From contig NZ_BNBO01000004.1 of the NCBI RefSeq assembly GCF_014655955.1, forward strand, positions 1 to 64,000: 64,000 nt of DNA. Reading direction: 5' to 3'. Numbering within the stretch: position 1 is the stretch's first letter; every line of letters begins with the position of its first letter. This document shows, in pieces, positions 40,692 to 48,753 of this stretch. The position numbers and the translations under genes are program-made. The stretch comes from Kitasatospora indigofera. Lineage in GTDB: Bacteria > Actinomycetota > Actinomycetes > Streptomycetales > Streptomycetaceae. The notes below the pieces were generated by a model, which had not been told where the DNA came from, did not search any database, and saw nothing but the letters and a program-made list of their open reading frames with translations.

Positions 40692-41279
40692 TCAGTGCGA
40701 GCGCAGGCCGTTCAGCAGGAGCGACCAGACGGCCTCGAAGTCCTCCTCGACCTTCGGGGCGGACCACTGGGCGGCGTACTCGGGGTCGTGGAAGCGCGCG
40801 GTGGCGTGGAACACCGCCCGGGCGGCGGTCCCGGCGTGGGACGGCGTGAACGCCCCCTGGTGGATGCCGTCCTGGAGGATCGAGGCGATCTGGCCGGTGA
40901 GCGTCTCGATGTGCGCCTCGACGGTGTCGCTGGCCTCGCCGACCAGGGTCATGTAGGTGGCGAACAGCTCGGGGTCGTCCAGCGCCTTCTTGCGCTTCGC
41001 GGCGAAGAGCGTCGCCAGCCAGCGGTGCAGGCGCTCGACTGCCGGGCCGCGCTCGACGGTGATGGTGGCCAGCTGGTCGTGCGCCTGGTCCAGCCAGCGC
41101 TGGGTCACGGACTCGCGCAGCGCCGCCTTGCTCGGGAAGTGGCGGTACACGCTCCCGTGGCTGACGCCCAGCGCGCGGGCGATGTCCACGACGGTGGCCT
41201 TCGCCGGGCCGAACCGCCGGAGGACGTCCTCCGCCGCGCTCAGGATCTGCTCGGGAGTGAGTGCGTTGTCCGTGGTCAC
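40692..41279 (-). CDS. TetR/AcrR family transcriptional regulator
   Basis: A 195-residue repressor. The N-terminal helix-turn-helix is ATVVDIARALGVSHGSVYRHFPSKAALRESV (about residues 28-58); the rest is the helical ligand and dimer domain. It starts at GTG 41279, 70 bp after the aldo/keto reductase stop on the same strand, so it may be co-transcribed with and regulate that gene. The long ORF upstream of this GTG is a shadow of the reductase. Confidence 0.88.
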   Translation of the reverse strand: MTTDNALTPEQILSAAEDVLRRFGPAKATVVDIARALGVSHGSVYRHFPSKAALRESVTQRWLDQAHDQLATITVERGPAVERLHRWLATLFAAKRKKALDDPELFATYMTLVGEASDTVEAHIETLTGQIASILQDGIHQGAFTPSHAGTAARAVFHATARFHDPEYAAQWSAPKVEEDFEAVWSLLLNGLRSH

Positions 41280-41349
41280 GGGGAGGTACGTCCTTACGGG
41301 GTGAAGCGGCGTGCCGCGCCGGCCCGCCGGCGGCCGCCGGCGCTGGTGG

Positions 41350-42393
41350 TCACTGCTCGCTGTCGAGGTCGGCCATCTGAGCCGCAGCGTACCTGTCCCC
41401 GGCGGCGGACCCGGCCGGGACGGCGGCTTCCACCGCGGCCAGCTCGGCGGCGTCGAGCGTGACGTCCAGTGAGCCGAGGGCCTCCGCGAGGCGGTCCCGG
41501 CGGCGGGCGCCGACCAGCGGGACGATGTCCTGGCCCCGCGAGGCGACCCAGGCGATGGCGACCTGCGCCACGCTCGCGCCCTTGGCGTCCGCGATCTCCC
41601 GCAGCGCGTTGACCAGCCGCAGGTTGTGGGTGAGGTTCTCACCCTGGAAGCGCGGGCTGAAGCCGCGGAAGTCCGTGCCGGGCAGGTCGCGGGTGTCCTT
41701 CCAGTGGCCGCTGAGCAGCCCGCGGGAGAGCACGCCGTAGGCGGTGACGCCGATGCCGAGTTCGCGGGCGGCCGGCAGGATCTCGGCCTCGATCGACCGG
41801 GACAGCAGGGAGTACTCGATCTGCAGGTCGCTGACGGGGTGCACGGCCGCGGCCCGGCGCAGGGTCTCGGCGCCGACCTCGGAGAGCCCGATGCGCCGGA
41901 CGTACCCGGCCTGCACCAGCTCGGCGATCGCGCCGACGGTCTCCTCCACCGGCACCCGCGGGTCCAGACGGGCGGGGCGGTAGATGTCGACGTGGTCGGT
42001 GCGCAGCCGGCGCAGGGTGTAGGCGAGCGCGGTCTTCGTGGCCGCCGGGCTCGCGTCGTAGCCGAGCCAGCTGCCGTCCGGGCCGCGCTGGGCGCCGAAC
42101 TTCACGCTGATCTGCACCGAGTCGCGGTCGCGTCCGCGCAGCGCCTCGTGGATGAGCAGCTCGTTGTGGCCCATGCCGTAGAAGTCACCGGTGTCGAGCA
42201 GGGTGACGCCCGCGTCGAGGGCGGCGTGCACGGTGACGATGCTCTCGGCCTCGTCGGCCGGGCCGTAGAGGTCGGACATGCCCATGCAGCCGAGGCCGAG
42301 GGCGGAGGTGGTGGGGCCGGTGGTGCCAAGAGTGCGGGTGGGGTGGGTGGGGTGGGGGTGGGTGGTGCCGTACGGACGGGTGGGGGAGGTCAT
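41350..42393 (-). CDS. aldo/keto reductase
   Basis: A 347-residue NADPH-dependent TIM-barrel oxidoreductase. Typical segments are LGLGCMGMSDLYGPADEAESIVTVHAALDAGVTLLDTGDFYGMGHNE with the catalytic Asp and Tyr, KFGAQRGPDG with the Lys, VDIYRPARLDPRVPVEETVGAI, and IGLSEV. AAGGA precedes the ATG. A TetR gene follows. It probably detoxifies aldehydes or ketones; the exact substrate is open. Confidence 0.92.
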   Translation of the reverse strand: MTSPTRPYGTTHPHPTHPTRTLGTTGPTTSALGLGCMGMSDLYGPADEAESIVTVHAALDAGVTLLDTGDFYGMGHNELLIHEALRGRDRDSVQISVKFGAQRGPDGSWLGYDASPAATKTALAYTLRRLRTDHVDIYRPARLDPRVPVEETVGAIAELVQAGYVRRIGLSEVGAETLRRAAAVHPVSDLQIEYSLLSRSIEAEILPAARELGIGVTAYGVLSRGLLSGHWKDTRDLPGTDFRGFSPRFQGENLTHNLRLVNALREIADAKGASVAQVAIAWVASRGQDIVPLVGARRRDRLAEALGSLDVTLDAAELAAVEAAVPAGSAAGDRYAAAQMADLDSEQ

Positions 42394-42460
42394 GGCAGGT
42401 CCTTGCGGTGGGTGGAGCGGATGGTTCGAGGGGTCGCCGGGGCGGCCGCTGTCAACTATG

Positions 42461-42551
42461 GACTATCGGATAACAGATTTCAATATCTGTCATCCGATAC
42501 CCGTCATCGCATATCTGTCGTCCGTCATCCGTGATCGGTTATCGGTCATCT
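42461..42551. repeat. heptamer repeat array with embedded hairpin
   Basis: In exact 7-bp phase from 42489: GTCATCC, GATACCC, GTCATCG, CATATCT, GTCGTCC, GTCATCC, GTGATCG, GTTATCG, GTCATCT; the preceding four heptads are more degenerate. Bases 42464-42478 also pair with 42485-42499 (14 of 15 positions) around TTCAAT, a strong stem-loop that could terminate the GNAT transcript or regulate the reductase gene. The heptamer is the same as at 16237-16306. Confidence 0.78.
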
Positions 42552-42648
42552 CCGCCGGCGGCCTGGCCCGCCTGCCAGGTCTGCCGGCCCTCCGGCCCCG
42601 GCCCGCCCCGGACCCGTGCCCTCCGGCCCCGCGCCCGCCCCGGTCCGC

Positions 42649-42951
42649 TCAGTCGGTCACCTGGCTCCCGCTCTCGTACGCCAGCTCGACGTACTCGGGG
42701 TGCCGGAGCATCCACGCCTTGATGAAGGGGCAGGTGGCGAGCACCGGCAGCCCCCGCGTCCGCGCGTCGTCCAGGGCCGCTCGGGCCAGGGAGCCGCCGA
42801 TCCCCCGGCCCTCGAAGGCGGGCCCGACCACCGTGTGCGGGTACACCACCAGCCGGTCGTTGCGGATGTACTCGGCGAAGCCTGCGAGGGTGTCGCCCGC
42901 CCAGGCCTCGAACCTGCCCTGCTCCGCGTTGTCGCGGATCGCGACCGCCAT
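42649..42951 (-). CDS. small GNAT-type N-acetyltransferase
   Basis: A 100-residue protein of the YjdJ-like compact acetyltransferase family (PF14542). The acetyl-CoA loop is VVGPAFEGRGIGGSLARAALDDARTRGLPVLATCPF, followed by AWMLRHPEYVELA. GAGGAG lies before ATG 42951; the reading frame is open far upstream but that part is low complexity. The substrate is unknown. Confidence 0.88.
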   Translation of the reverse strand: MAVAIRDNAEQGRFEAWAGDTLAGFAEYIRNDRLVVYPHTVVGPAFEGRGIGGSLARAALDDARTRGLPVLATCPFIKAWMLRHPEYVELAYESGSQVTD

Positions 42952-43688
42952 CCCGGACTCCTCTGCTCGGACTCGACCCGATCCGGAGCCGGGGTCGGCC
43001 CCCGGCCATCTTCGAGTCGCCCCGAGCCGCCCGGCCGCAGACTCGCCCGCCCCGGTGGCCCGGCCACCCCCTTGCGGCCCTCGCGTCCCGGCCGGGCGCC
43101 TCGGCCGGGCCTCCCCTGCGCGGCCCTTGCGCGGCCGCTCCCGAGCCTTGTCCCCGGCTTGTCCCTGCCTGGTTCGCGCCTTGCCCGCGCCTTGTCCGCC
43201 CCTTGCCCGGGCCTTGTGGTCGCGGGCGCCCACGGCTCGGCCGGCCCGGGGCGGGGGCCGCCCGGACCGGCCGCTCCGGGCGCACAACTCCCGTGGCCGG
43301 AACTGCCGGTTCGGCCTCCGTCTCGTACCGGACGCTGACCTCGTGTCACCCATCCGGCGTGGATCGGGCGTGCCCGGGCCGTTTGCGCTGCCGATCCGCG
43401 GTGCGCGGTCCATGGTGGAGATGGGCGCGATCCGGCGACCGCGCTCGCGCGTCGATCCAGGCCCGCGCGCCGTGCGCCCTGCGCCGATCCTCCGGCGGGG
43501 CGTCCGAGGCAAGGTCCGGAACCGGCGTGCTGGGAGCAGGGCCACCTCGCAGGAAACCGAACGGTTCTTCTAGGCTCACGTCTCGGCTACCCCTGCGGCG
43601 GTGCCGCCACTGCGCCGTCGCACCGAAGCCGCCGTACACGGGGGCGCCGGATCGGACCGGGGTCCCCGGATCGAGCGAGGAGGACGCA
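42952..43688. other. long intergenic region with repeats
   Basis: About 740 bp between the GNAT gene and the plus-strand ORFs that follow. The left part is an 11-bp periodic array (listed separately). The right part (43330-43600) has less extreme composition and presumably holds the promoter for the downstream genes. Open frames here lack ribosome sites and family resemblance, so I call none. Confidence 0.5.
43113..43222. repeat. ten tandem 11-bp repeats, consensus CCTTGYCCSSG
   Basis: From 43113 the sequence reads in strict 11-bp steps: CCCCTGCGCGG, CCCTTGCGCGG, CCGCTCCCGAG, CCTTGTCCCCG, GCTTGTCCCTG, CCTGGTTCGCG, CCTTGCCCGCG, CCTTGTCCGCC, CCTTGCCCGGG, CCTTGTGGTCG. The 11-bp period is one helical turn, so repeated faces line up as in SARP-type operator arrays. 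No coding use is evident. Confidence 0.8.
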
Positions 43689-43871
43689 ATGTTGCCAGTC
43701 ATGCCGCCCAGCCGTTCCACCGCACTCCGGCCGTCCGGGCCTGCCAGGACGACCCGACCACCGGCGGTCGCCGCCAGCACGGGGTGTCCCGGACGGTTCG
43801 GATCGTCCGCCGGGCAGGGCGCGCCGGTCCGCCCGTCGAGTACCGGCGGCGGTCGGGGAGGCGTGCGTTGA
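43689..43871 (+). CDS. possible small upstream ORF
   Basis: A 60-codon ORF (MLPVMPPSRSTAL...) preceded by a strong GAGGAGGA four to five bases before ATG 43689. Its TGA overlaps a TTG that opens the M20 hydrolase frame (TTGA at 43868-43871). The product is Pro/Ser/Arg-rich with no known domain. The strong ribosome site argues that ribosomes load here, perhaps to drive the next gene; it could also mark a frameshift. Confidence 0.35.
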   Translation: MLPVMPPSRSTALRPSGPARTTRPPAVAASTGCPGRFGSSAGQGAPVRPSSTGGGRGGVR

Positions 43872-45484
43872 GCCCGCATGCGGTCAGGCCGCCCGTCGCT
43901 CCCGTCGCGTCCGTAGCTCCCGTCATCCCCCTCGGTCCTCTCGCCGTCGTCGCGCCGTCCTCCGTGCTCCCGGTGCCGCCCGTGGTGGCGGCCGGGGCCC
44001 GCGCGGTCGCCGCGGCGCCCACCGCCGTCTCCTCCGCCGTCCCGTCCACCGCGTCGGCCCCGCCCGTCACGTCCGTTCCGGCGAAGCCGGCCCCCGCCAC
44101 GGCTCCTCCCGCCACGGCTCCTCCCGGTGCCGCGCGTCCCACCGCCGCACGCCCCACCGCCGCACGCCCCACCGCGGCCGTCTCCGTCGCCCCGCTTCCC
44201 CCCGCCCCGCCTTCCGCCACCCCTGGCGGGCCCGCGTCGGGGCCTGCCGCGCCCGCCGCCCCCGCGTTCGCCGCCCCGGGCGAGGCGGACGGCCAGGTGC
44301 CGGACACCGCCGCACTGCCCGGCCTGCCGCGGGCACTCAGTGCGCGGGCCCGGACGCTCGCCGGAGCCGTCCGGCGCCGGTGCGCGGACCTGGCCCGGAT
44401 GGAGTCGCCGAGCGGCGACGCACCCCGGCTGGACGCGTTGGCCGAGGAACTGGTGGCGGGCTTCGAGGCCACCGGCGCGGTCGCCCGCCGCGAACCCGGC
44501 CCGGCCGGCGACCACCTGGTGCTCACCTGGGCCGGGGAGGACGAGAGCCTGGCCCACCTGCTGGTGGTCGGCCACCACGACACCGTCTGGCCGGCCGGGA
44601 CGCTCGCCGACTGGCCGGTCACCGAGCAGGACGGCCTGCTCAGCGGCCCCGGCGTGCTCGACATGAAGGCCGGACTCGCCCTCCTGGAGGGTGCCTTCGC
44701 CCTTCTTGCCGACCTCGGCCGGCGTCCGCACCGCCCGGTGCGGCTGGTGGTGGTCTCCGACGAGGAGGTCGGCAGTCCGGACGGCAAGCGTCTGGTCGAG
44801 CGTCAACTCCCCGGGGCCGCAGCCGTCCTGGGGCTGGAGCCGCCGCACCCCGACGGCCGGCTGAAGACCGCCCGGCGGGGCAGCACCCGGGTGCTGCTGA
44901 CGGTCACCGGACGGGAGGCGCACGCGGGGCTCAACGCCGCGGAGGGCACCTCGGCGGTGGACGAACTCGTCGACCAGCTGGTCGCGGTCCGCGGGCTGGC
45001 CTGCCAGCCCGGGACGGAGCTGAACACCGGCCGGATCAGCGGCGGATCGCGGGCCAACGTGATCGCGGGCCGGGCGGAGGCCGAACTCGGTCTGCGTTTC
45101 GCGACCCCCGAGGCCCAGCGCCGCACGCTCGACCACCTCGCCCAGCTGACCGCGCTGCGGCCCGGCGCCCGGGTGCGGACGGAGGTGCTGTCCAGCCGTC
45201 CGGCCTGGCCCGAGCGTTCGGGCAACCCGCTGCTGCGCCACGTCCGTTCGCTGGCGGCGGCGCTCGGCCAGCAGGTCGACGGCGCGCCGGCCGGTGGCGC
45301 CGGTGACACCAACATCGCCGGCGCGCGCGGCCTGCCGACGCTGGACGGCCTGGGCGCGGTCGGCGCCGGTCCGCACGCCCGGCACGAGCACATCCGGGTG
45401 GACCAGCTCGCGCCCCGGATCGCCCTGCTGGCCGCCCTGTTGGCCGTCCCGCTGCCACGACTGCGGGAGCGGCCCAAGGGGTAG
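43868..45484 (+). CDS. M20 family metallopeptidase/amidohydrolase
   Basis: A di-zinc hydrolase of the M20 (carboxypeptidase G2/ArgE) family. Metal and catalytic motifs are [12 protein letters not shown] (His and Asp), [10 protein letters not shown] (bridging Asp), [10 protein letters not shown] (catalytic and ligand Glu) and the late [12 protein letters not shown] (His); [15 protein letters not shown] belongs to the dimerisation lid. The M20 domain starts near 44297, where a GTG would give a normal 395-residue protein. The frame stays open to TTG 43868 (GGAGG six bases upstream), adding 143 Pro/Ala-rich residues with a TAARP triple repeat. The start is uncertain. Confidence 0.85.
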   Translation: MSPHAVRPPVAPVASVAPVIPLGPLAVVAPSSVLPVPPVVAAGARAVAAAPTAVSSAVPSTASAPPVTSVPAKPAPATAPPATAPPGAARPTAARPTAARPTAAVSVAPLPPAPPSATPGGPASGPAAPAAPAFAAPGEADGQVPDTAALPGLPRALSARARTLAGAVRRRCADLARMESPSGDAPRLDALAEELVAGFEATGAVARREPGPAGDHLVLTWAGEDESLAHLLVVGHHDTVWPAGTLADWPVTEQDGLLSGPGVLDMKAGLALLEGAFALLADLGRRPHRPVRLVVVSDEEVGSPDGKRLVERQLPGAAAVLGLEPPHPDGRLKTARRGSTRVLLTVTGREAHAGLNAAEGTSAVDELVDQLVAVRGLACQPGTELNTGRISGGSRANVIAGRAEAELGLRFATPEAQRRTLDHLAQLTALRPGARVRTEVLSSRPAWPERSGNPLLRHVRSLAAALGQQVDGAPAGGAGDTNIAGARGLPTLDGLGAVGAGPHARHEHIRVDQLAPRIALLAALLAVPLPRLRERPKG

Positions 45485-45577
45485 CCCCACGGGGTGCTCC
45501 CAGGAGCCGGGCCCGCGGGCCGGTACCAGGAGCGGGGGCCGAAGGAGCACCTGAGGGGAAACCCGAAGGGCGGGAAC

Positions 45578-45634
45578 CCGGGGGTGGCCCCGCCGTCCGG
45601 ATGCGCGAACTCCGGACGGCGGGGCCACCCCCGG
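45578..45634 (+). terminator. perfect 24-bp hairpin after M20 gene
   Basis: Bases 45578-45601 pair without mismatch with 45611-45634 around a 9-nt loop, about 95 bp beyond the M20 stop codon. It is the longest perfect stem that I found in the window and isolates the M20 gene from the paa operon. Confidence 0.88.
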
Positions 45635-45870
45635 TCAGCAGCTCAGCAGCTCGGCCGGGGAGTCCGCCGGTGTCCGTCCCGCCCACGGTGCCCGCCCCCG
45701 CGACCGGCCCGCACCCTGGCCCGCGCCGCCCCGCGCCCGCTTGCCGCCCCGCGCCCGCTTGCCGTCCCGCGCCGTCCCGCGCCGCCCGACCGCGCCGCCC
45801 CCCGCAGGGCCGCCGCAGGCCCGGACGGGTCAACGTTCGCCGCCGGTCGCCGCGTCCCGCCCCGCAAGCC

Positions 45871-45899
45871 TTGTCACGAGGGTGCCCAGCCCGCACAAT
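45871..45899 (+). promoter_or_regulatory. paa operon promoter
   Basis: TTGTCA (45871-45876), an exact 17-bp spacer and CACAAT (45894-45899) lie 80 bp before the paaA start. The expected +1 falls inside the PaaR-like operator that follows. Confidence 0.7.
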
Positions 45900-45902
45900 G
45901 GA

Positions 45903-45920
45903 ACCGACCGAACGGTCAGT
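45903..45920. promoter_or_regulatory. PaaR-type (TetR family) operator
   Basis: ACCGACCGAACGGTCAGT matches ACCGNNCGNNCGGTNAGT, the right 18 of 22 positions of the actinobacterial PaaR site as I remember it from Corynebacterium. It starts three bases after the -10 box, so a bound repressor would block transcription until phenylacetyl-CoA releases it. The regulator gene is outside the window. Confidence 0.7.
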
Positions 45921-45978
45921 CGGGATGATCGCCAAGGCCCGGCCGCCGTGCCGGGCCGCCCGGGGTGGCGCGACCGAG

Positions 45979-46989
45979 ATGGGAGCCGTGGTGACAGCAG
46001 ACGTGGCGGAGCAGGTGCAGGCGGAGCGGTTCGAGGCGGTGATCGCCGCCGAGCAGCGGATCGAGCCCCGCGACTGGATGCCCGACGCCTACCGCGCGAC
46101 CCTGGTCCGCCAGATCGCCCAGCACGCGCACTCCGAGATCATCGGCATGCAGCCGGAGGGCAACTGGCTCACCCGGGCGCCCTCGCTGCGCCGCAAGGCG
46201 ATCCTGCTGGCCAAGGCCCAGGACGAGGCGGGCCACGGGCTCTACCTCTACGCCGCCGCCGAGACGCTGGGCGTGGACCGCGCCGAGCTGACCGAGAAGC
46301 TGGTCTCGGGCCGGCAGAAGTACTCCTCGATCTTCAACTACCCCACGCTGACCTTCGCCGACGTCGGGGTGATCGGCTGGCTGGTGGACGGCGCGGCGAT
46401 CTGCAACCAGGTGCCGCTCTGCCGGTGCTCGTACGGGCCCTACGCCCGTGCGATGGTGCGGATCTGCAAGGAGGAGTCCTTCCACCAGCGGCAGGGCTAC
46501 GAACTGCTGATGACGATGATGCGCGGCACCGAGGGCCAGCGCCGGATGGTGCAGGACGCGGTGGACCGCTGGTGGTGGCCGTCCCTGATGATGTTCGGCC
46601 CGCCGGACGGGGACTCACCGAACACCGCCCGCTCGATGGCCTGGCGGATCAAGCGGCACACCAACGACGAGCTGCGTCAGCGCTTTGTCGACATGTCCGT
46701 ACCGCAGGCCGAGCACCTCGGTGTCACCCTCCCGGACCCGGCGCTGAGCTGGAACGAGGAGCGCGGCAGCTGGGACTTCGGCGAGCCCGACTGGTCCGAG
46801 CTCAAGCGGGTGATCCAGGGCGACGGCCCGTGCAACGCCCAGCGCGTCGACCGGCGGCGCCAGGCCCACGAGGACGGTGCCTGGGTCCGCGAGGCGGCCC
46901 TCGCCTACGCGGCGAAGCGCCGGGCCGAGGCCGCCCGGGGCGGCGACGAGCACGGAGAAGCAGCGATCAGCACGGAGGAGCAGCGATGA
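45979..46989 (+). CDS. paaA: phenylacetyl-CoA 1,2-epoxidase catalytic subunit PaaA
   Basis: A 336-residue di-iron oxygenase subunit that epoxidises the ring of phenylacetyl-CoA. The carboxylate-bridged iron site shows the two E-x-x-H motifs: [10 protein letters not shown] and [12 protein letters not shown]. Conserved blocks [12 protein letters not shown] and the end [14 protein letters not shown] fit PaaA. ATG 45979 is used; GTG 45991 with GGGAG five bases upstream is an alternative. It overlaps paaB by four bases. Confidence 0.95.
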   Translation: MGAVVTADVAEQVQAERFEAVIAAEQRIEPRDWMPDAYRATLVRQIAQHAHSEIIGMQPEGNWLTRAPSLRRKAILLAKAQDEAGHGLYLYAAAETLGVDRAELTEKLVSGRQKYSSIFNYPTLTFADVGVIGWLVDGAAICNQVPLCRCSYGPYARAMVRICKEESFHQRQGYELLMTMMRGTEGQRRMVQDAVDRWWWPSLMMFGPPDGDSPNTARSMAWRIKRHTNDELRQRFVDMSVPQAEHLGVTLPDPALSWNEERGSWDFGEPDWSELKRVIQGDGPCNAQRVDRRRQAHEDGAWVREAALAYAAKRRAEAARGGDEHGEAAISTEEQR

Positions 46990-47279
46990 ACGGGATCCAG
47001 GCCGGCTGGCCGCTGTACGAGGTGTTCGTCCGCCCCCGGCGGGGCCTGAACCACGTCCACGTCGGTTCGCTGCACGCGTCCGACGACCGGATGGCCCTGC
47101 TCTCCGCCCGTGACCTGTACACCCGCCGCAACGAGGGCGTCAGCCTCTGGGTGGTCCGCTCGGACGCGATCACCGCCTCCGCCCCGGACGAGCAGGACCC
47201 GTTCTTCGTGCCCGGCGGCGACAAGGTCTACCGCCACCCGACCTTCTACGACATCCCCGAGGACGTCCCGCACATCTGA
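46986..47279 (+). CDS. paaB: phenylacetyl-CoA epoxidase subunit PaaB
   Basis: A 97-residue subunit with the standard PaaB sequence: [44 protein letters not shown] and [18 protein letters not shown]. It has no catalytic residues and is thought to organise the PaaAC heterodimers. Its ATG overlaps the paaA stop (ATGA) after AGGAG. Confidence 0.96.
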   Translation: MNGIQAGWPLYEVFVRPRRGLNHVHVGSLHASDDRMALLSARDLYTRRNEGVSLWVVRSDAITASAPDEQDPFFVPGGDKVYRHPTFYDIPEDVPHI

Positions 47280-47329
47280 GGCGGGCGGTACCCGGCGGGA
47301 GCGGAAAGCGCGAGACGGAAGTGGACACA

Positions 47330-48268
47330 GTGACGGGAACGGACCACGCGATGACCGACCACCACGCGATGCCCGGCCACCACGGGGCGGGCGACGACCA
47401 CGTCTACCTGGCCCTCAGCGAGGCCGGTCCGGAACCCGACGGCGAGGCCCGCTGGGCGTACGGCACCGGCTTCTCGGACCCGCTGCTGGGCGTGGACACC
47501 ACCGTGCCGGCGGGCCTGGACGGCGCCGACCTCGCCGCGTACTGCCTGATGCTCGGCGACGACGCGCTGGTGCTGGCCCAGCGGCTGACCGAGTGGTGCA
47601 CCCGGGCGCCCGAGCTGGAGGAGGAGGTGGCGCTGGCCAACCTCGGCCTCGACCTGCTCGGCCAGGCCCGGCTGCTGCTCACCCGGGCCGGCCAGGCCGA
47701 CGGCAGCGGCCGCGGCGAGGACGAGCTGGCGTACTGGCGGGAGGAGCACGAGTTCCGCAACGTCCGCCTGGTCGAGGCGCCGAACGGGGACTTCGCCCAC
47801 TCGGTGGCCCGGCTGCTGCTCTTCGCCACCGCCCGCGGGGCGCTCTACCGGCTGCTGGCCGGCCACCCCGACCCGGTGCTCGCCGCGGTGGCCGCCCGCG
47901 GGGTGCTGGAGCTGGCCTACCACCAGGAGTACGCCACCGCCTGGACGCTGCGGCTCGGTGACGGCACCCCCTACTCGGCGGCCCGGATGCAGGCCGGCCT
48001 GGACGCCGTCTGGCCGCTGCTGGACGAGCTGTTCGTCCCGCACGCGGTGGAGCTGCGGATCGGCGCCGACCCGTCCGCGCTGCGGGAGCCGGTGCTGCGC
48101 ACGCTCGCCGCGGTGCTCGCCGAGGCGGGCCTGACCGTGCCCGAGGCCCGGCCGCTGGCCTCCGTCGGCGGTCGGGCCGGCCGGGACGGGGTGCACACCG
48201 AGGCGCTCGGGCCGCTGCTCGCCGAGTTCCAGGTGGTGGCCAGGGCGAATCCGGGTGCGACATGGTGA
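47330..48268 (+). CDS. paaC: phenylacetyl-CoA epoxidase structural subunit PaaC
   Basis: A 312-residue ferritin-like partner of PaaA. Family stretches are DDALVLAQRLTEWCTRAPELEEEVALANLGLDLLGQARLLL and FRNVRLVEAPNGDFAHSVARLLLF. It lacks a full set of iron ligands, as expected. GTG 47330 follows GGAAG by 8 bp; GTG 47321 is also possible. It overlaps paaD by seven bases. Confidence 0.94.
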   Translation: MTGTDHAMTDHHAMPGHHGAGDDHVYLALSEAGPEPDGEARWAYGTGFSDPLLGVDTTVPAGLDGADLAAYCLMLGDDALVLAQRLTEWCTRAPELEEEVALANLGLDLLGQARLLLTRAGQADGSGRGEDELAYWREEHEFRNVRLVEAPNGDFAHSVARLLLFATARGALYRLLAGHPDPVLAAVAARGVLELAYHQEYATAWTLRLGDGTPYSAARMQAGLDAVWPLLDELFVPHAVELRIGADPSALREPVLRTLAAVLAEAGLTVPEARPLASVGGRAGRDGVHTEALGPLLAEFQVVARANPGATW

Positions 48269-48753
48269 CGGCCCCGGCCGCCGCCTGGGACGTCGCCGCG
48301 GCCGTCCCCGATCCCGAGCTGCCGATGCTGACCCTGGCCGAACTGGGCGTCCTGGCCGGGGTGGAGACCGAGGGCGGGGCCGTCACGGCCTGGCTGACCC
48401 CGACCTACTCGGGCTGCCCGGCGATCGCCGAGATGGCCGCCGACGTGGACGCCCGGCTGCGGGCGGCCGGCTACCCGGACGTCCGGGTCCGGCTGCGGCT
48501 GGACCCGCCGTGGTCCACCGACCGGATCACCGAGGACGGGCGCCGCAAGCTCGCCGAGGCCGGGATCGCCCCGCCGGGGCCGGCCGGCCCGCCGCTGCTG
48601 CGGCTCGGGCCGACCAGGCACCGGGTGGTGTCCTGCCCGCAGTGCGGCGGCACCGACACCGAGGAGCTGTCCCGCTTCGGCTCCACGGCCTGCAAGGCGC
48701 TCTGGCGCTGCCGGGACTGCCGTGAGCCCTTCGAACGCATCAAGGAGATCTGA
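48262..48753 (+). CDS. paaD: phenylacetate degradation protein PaaD
   Basis: A 163-residue protein with an N-terminal MIP18/DUF59-type domain (VPDPELPMLTLAELGVL, TPTYSGCPAIAEM) and a C-terminal zinc ribbon (CPQCGGTDT and CRDC). PaaD is thought to assemble the iron-sulfur cluster of PaaE or the iron site of the epoxidase. It overlaps paaC and ends directly before the paaE ATG. Confidence 0.94.
   Translation: MVTAPAAAWDVAAAVPDPELPMLTLAELGVLAGVETEGGAVTAWLTPTYSGCPAIAEMAADVDARLRAAGYPDVRVRLRLDPPWSTDRITEDGRRKLAEAGIAPPGPAGPPLLRLGPTRHRVVSCPQCGGTDTEELSRFGSTACKALWRCRDCREPFERIKEI

Noticed and set aside
42461..42551. CRISPR array
   Set aside because: Units are only 7 bp with no spacers, and there are no cas genes in the window. 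The same holds for the arrays at 16237 and 43113.
43203..43688. Coding sequence in the gap between GNAT and M20 genes
   Set aside because: Open frames are Pro/Arg/Gly-rich, lack ribosome sites, and the 11-bp period of the repeats is not a multiple of three.
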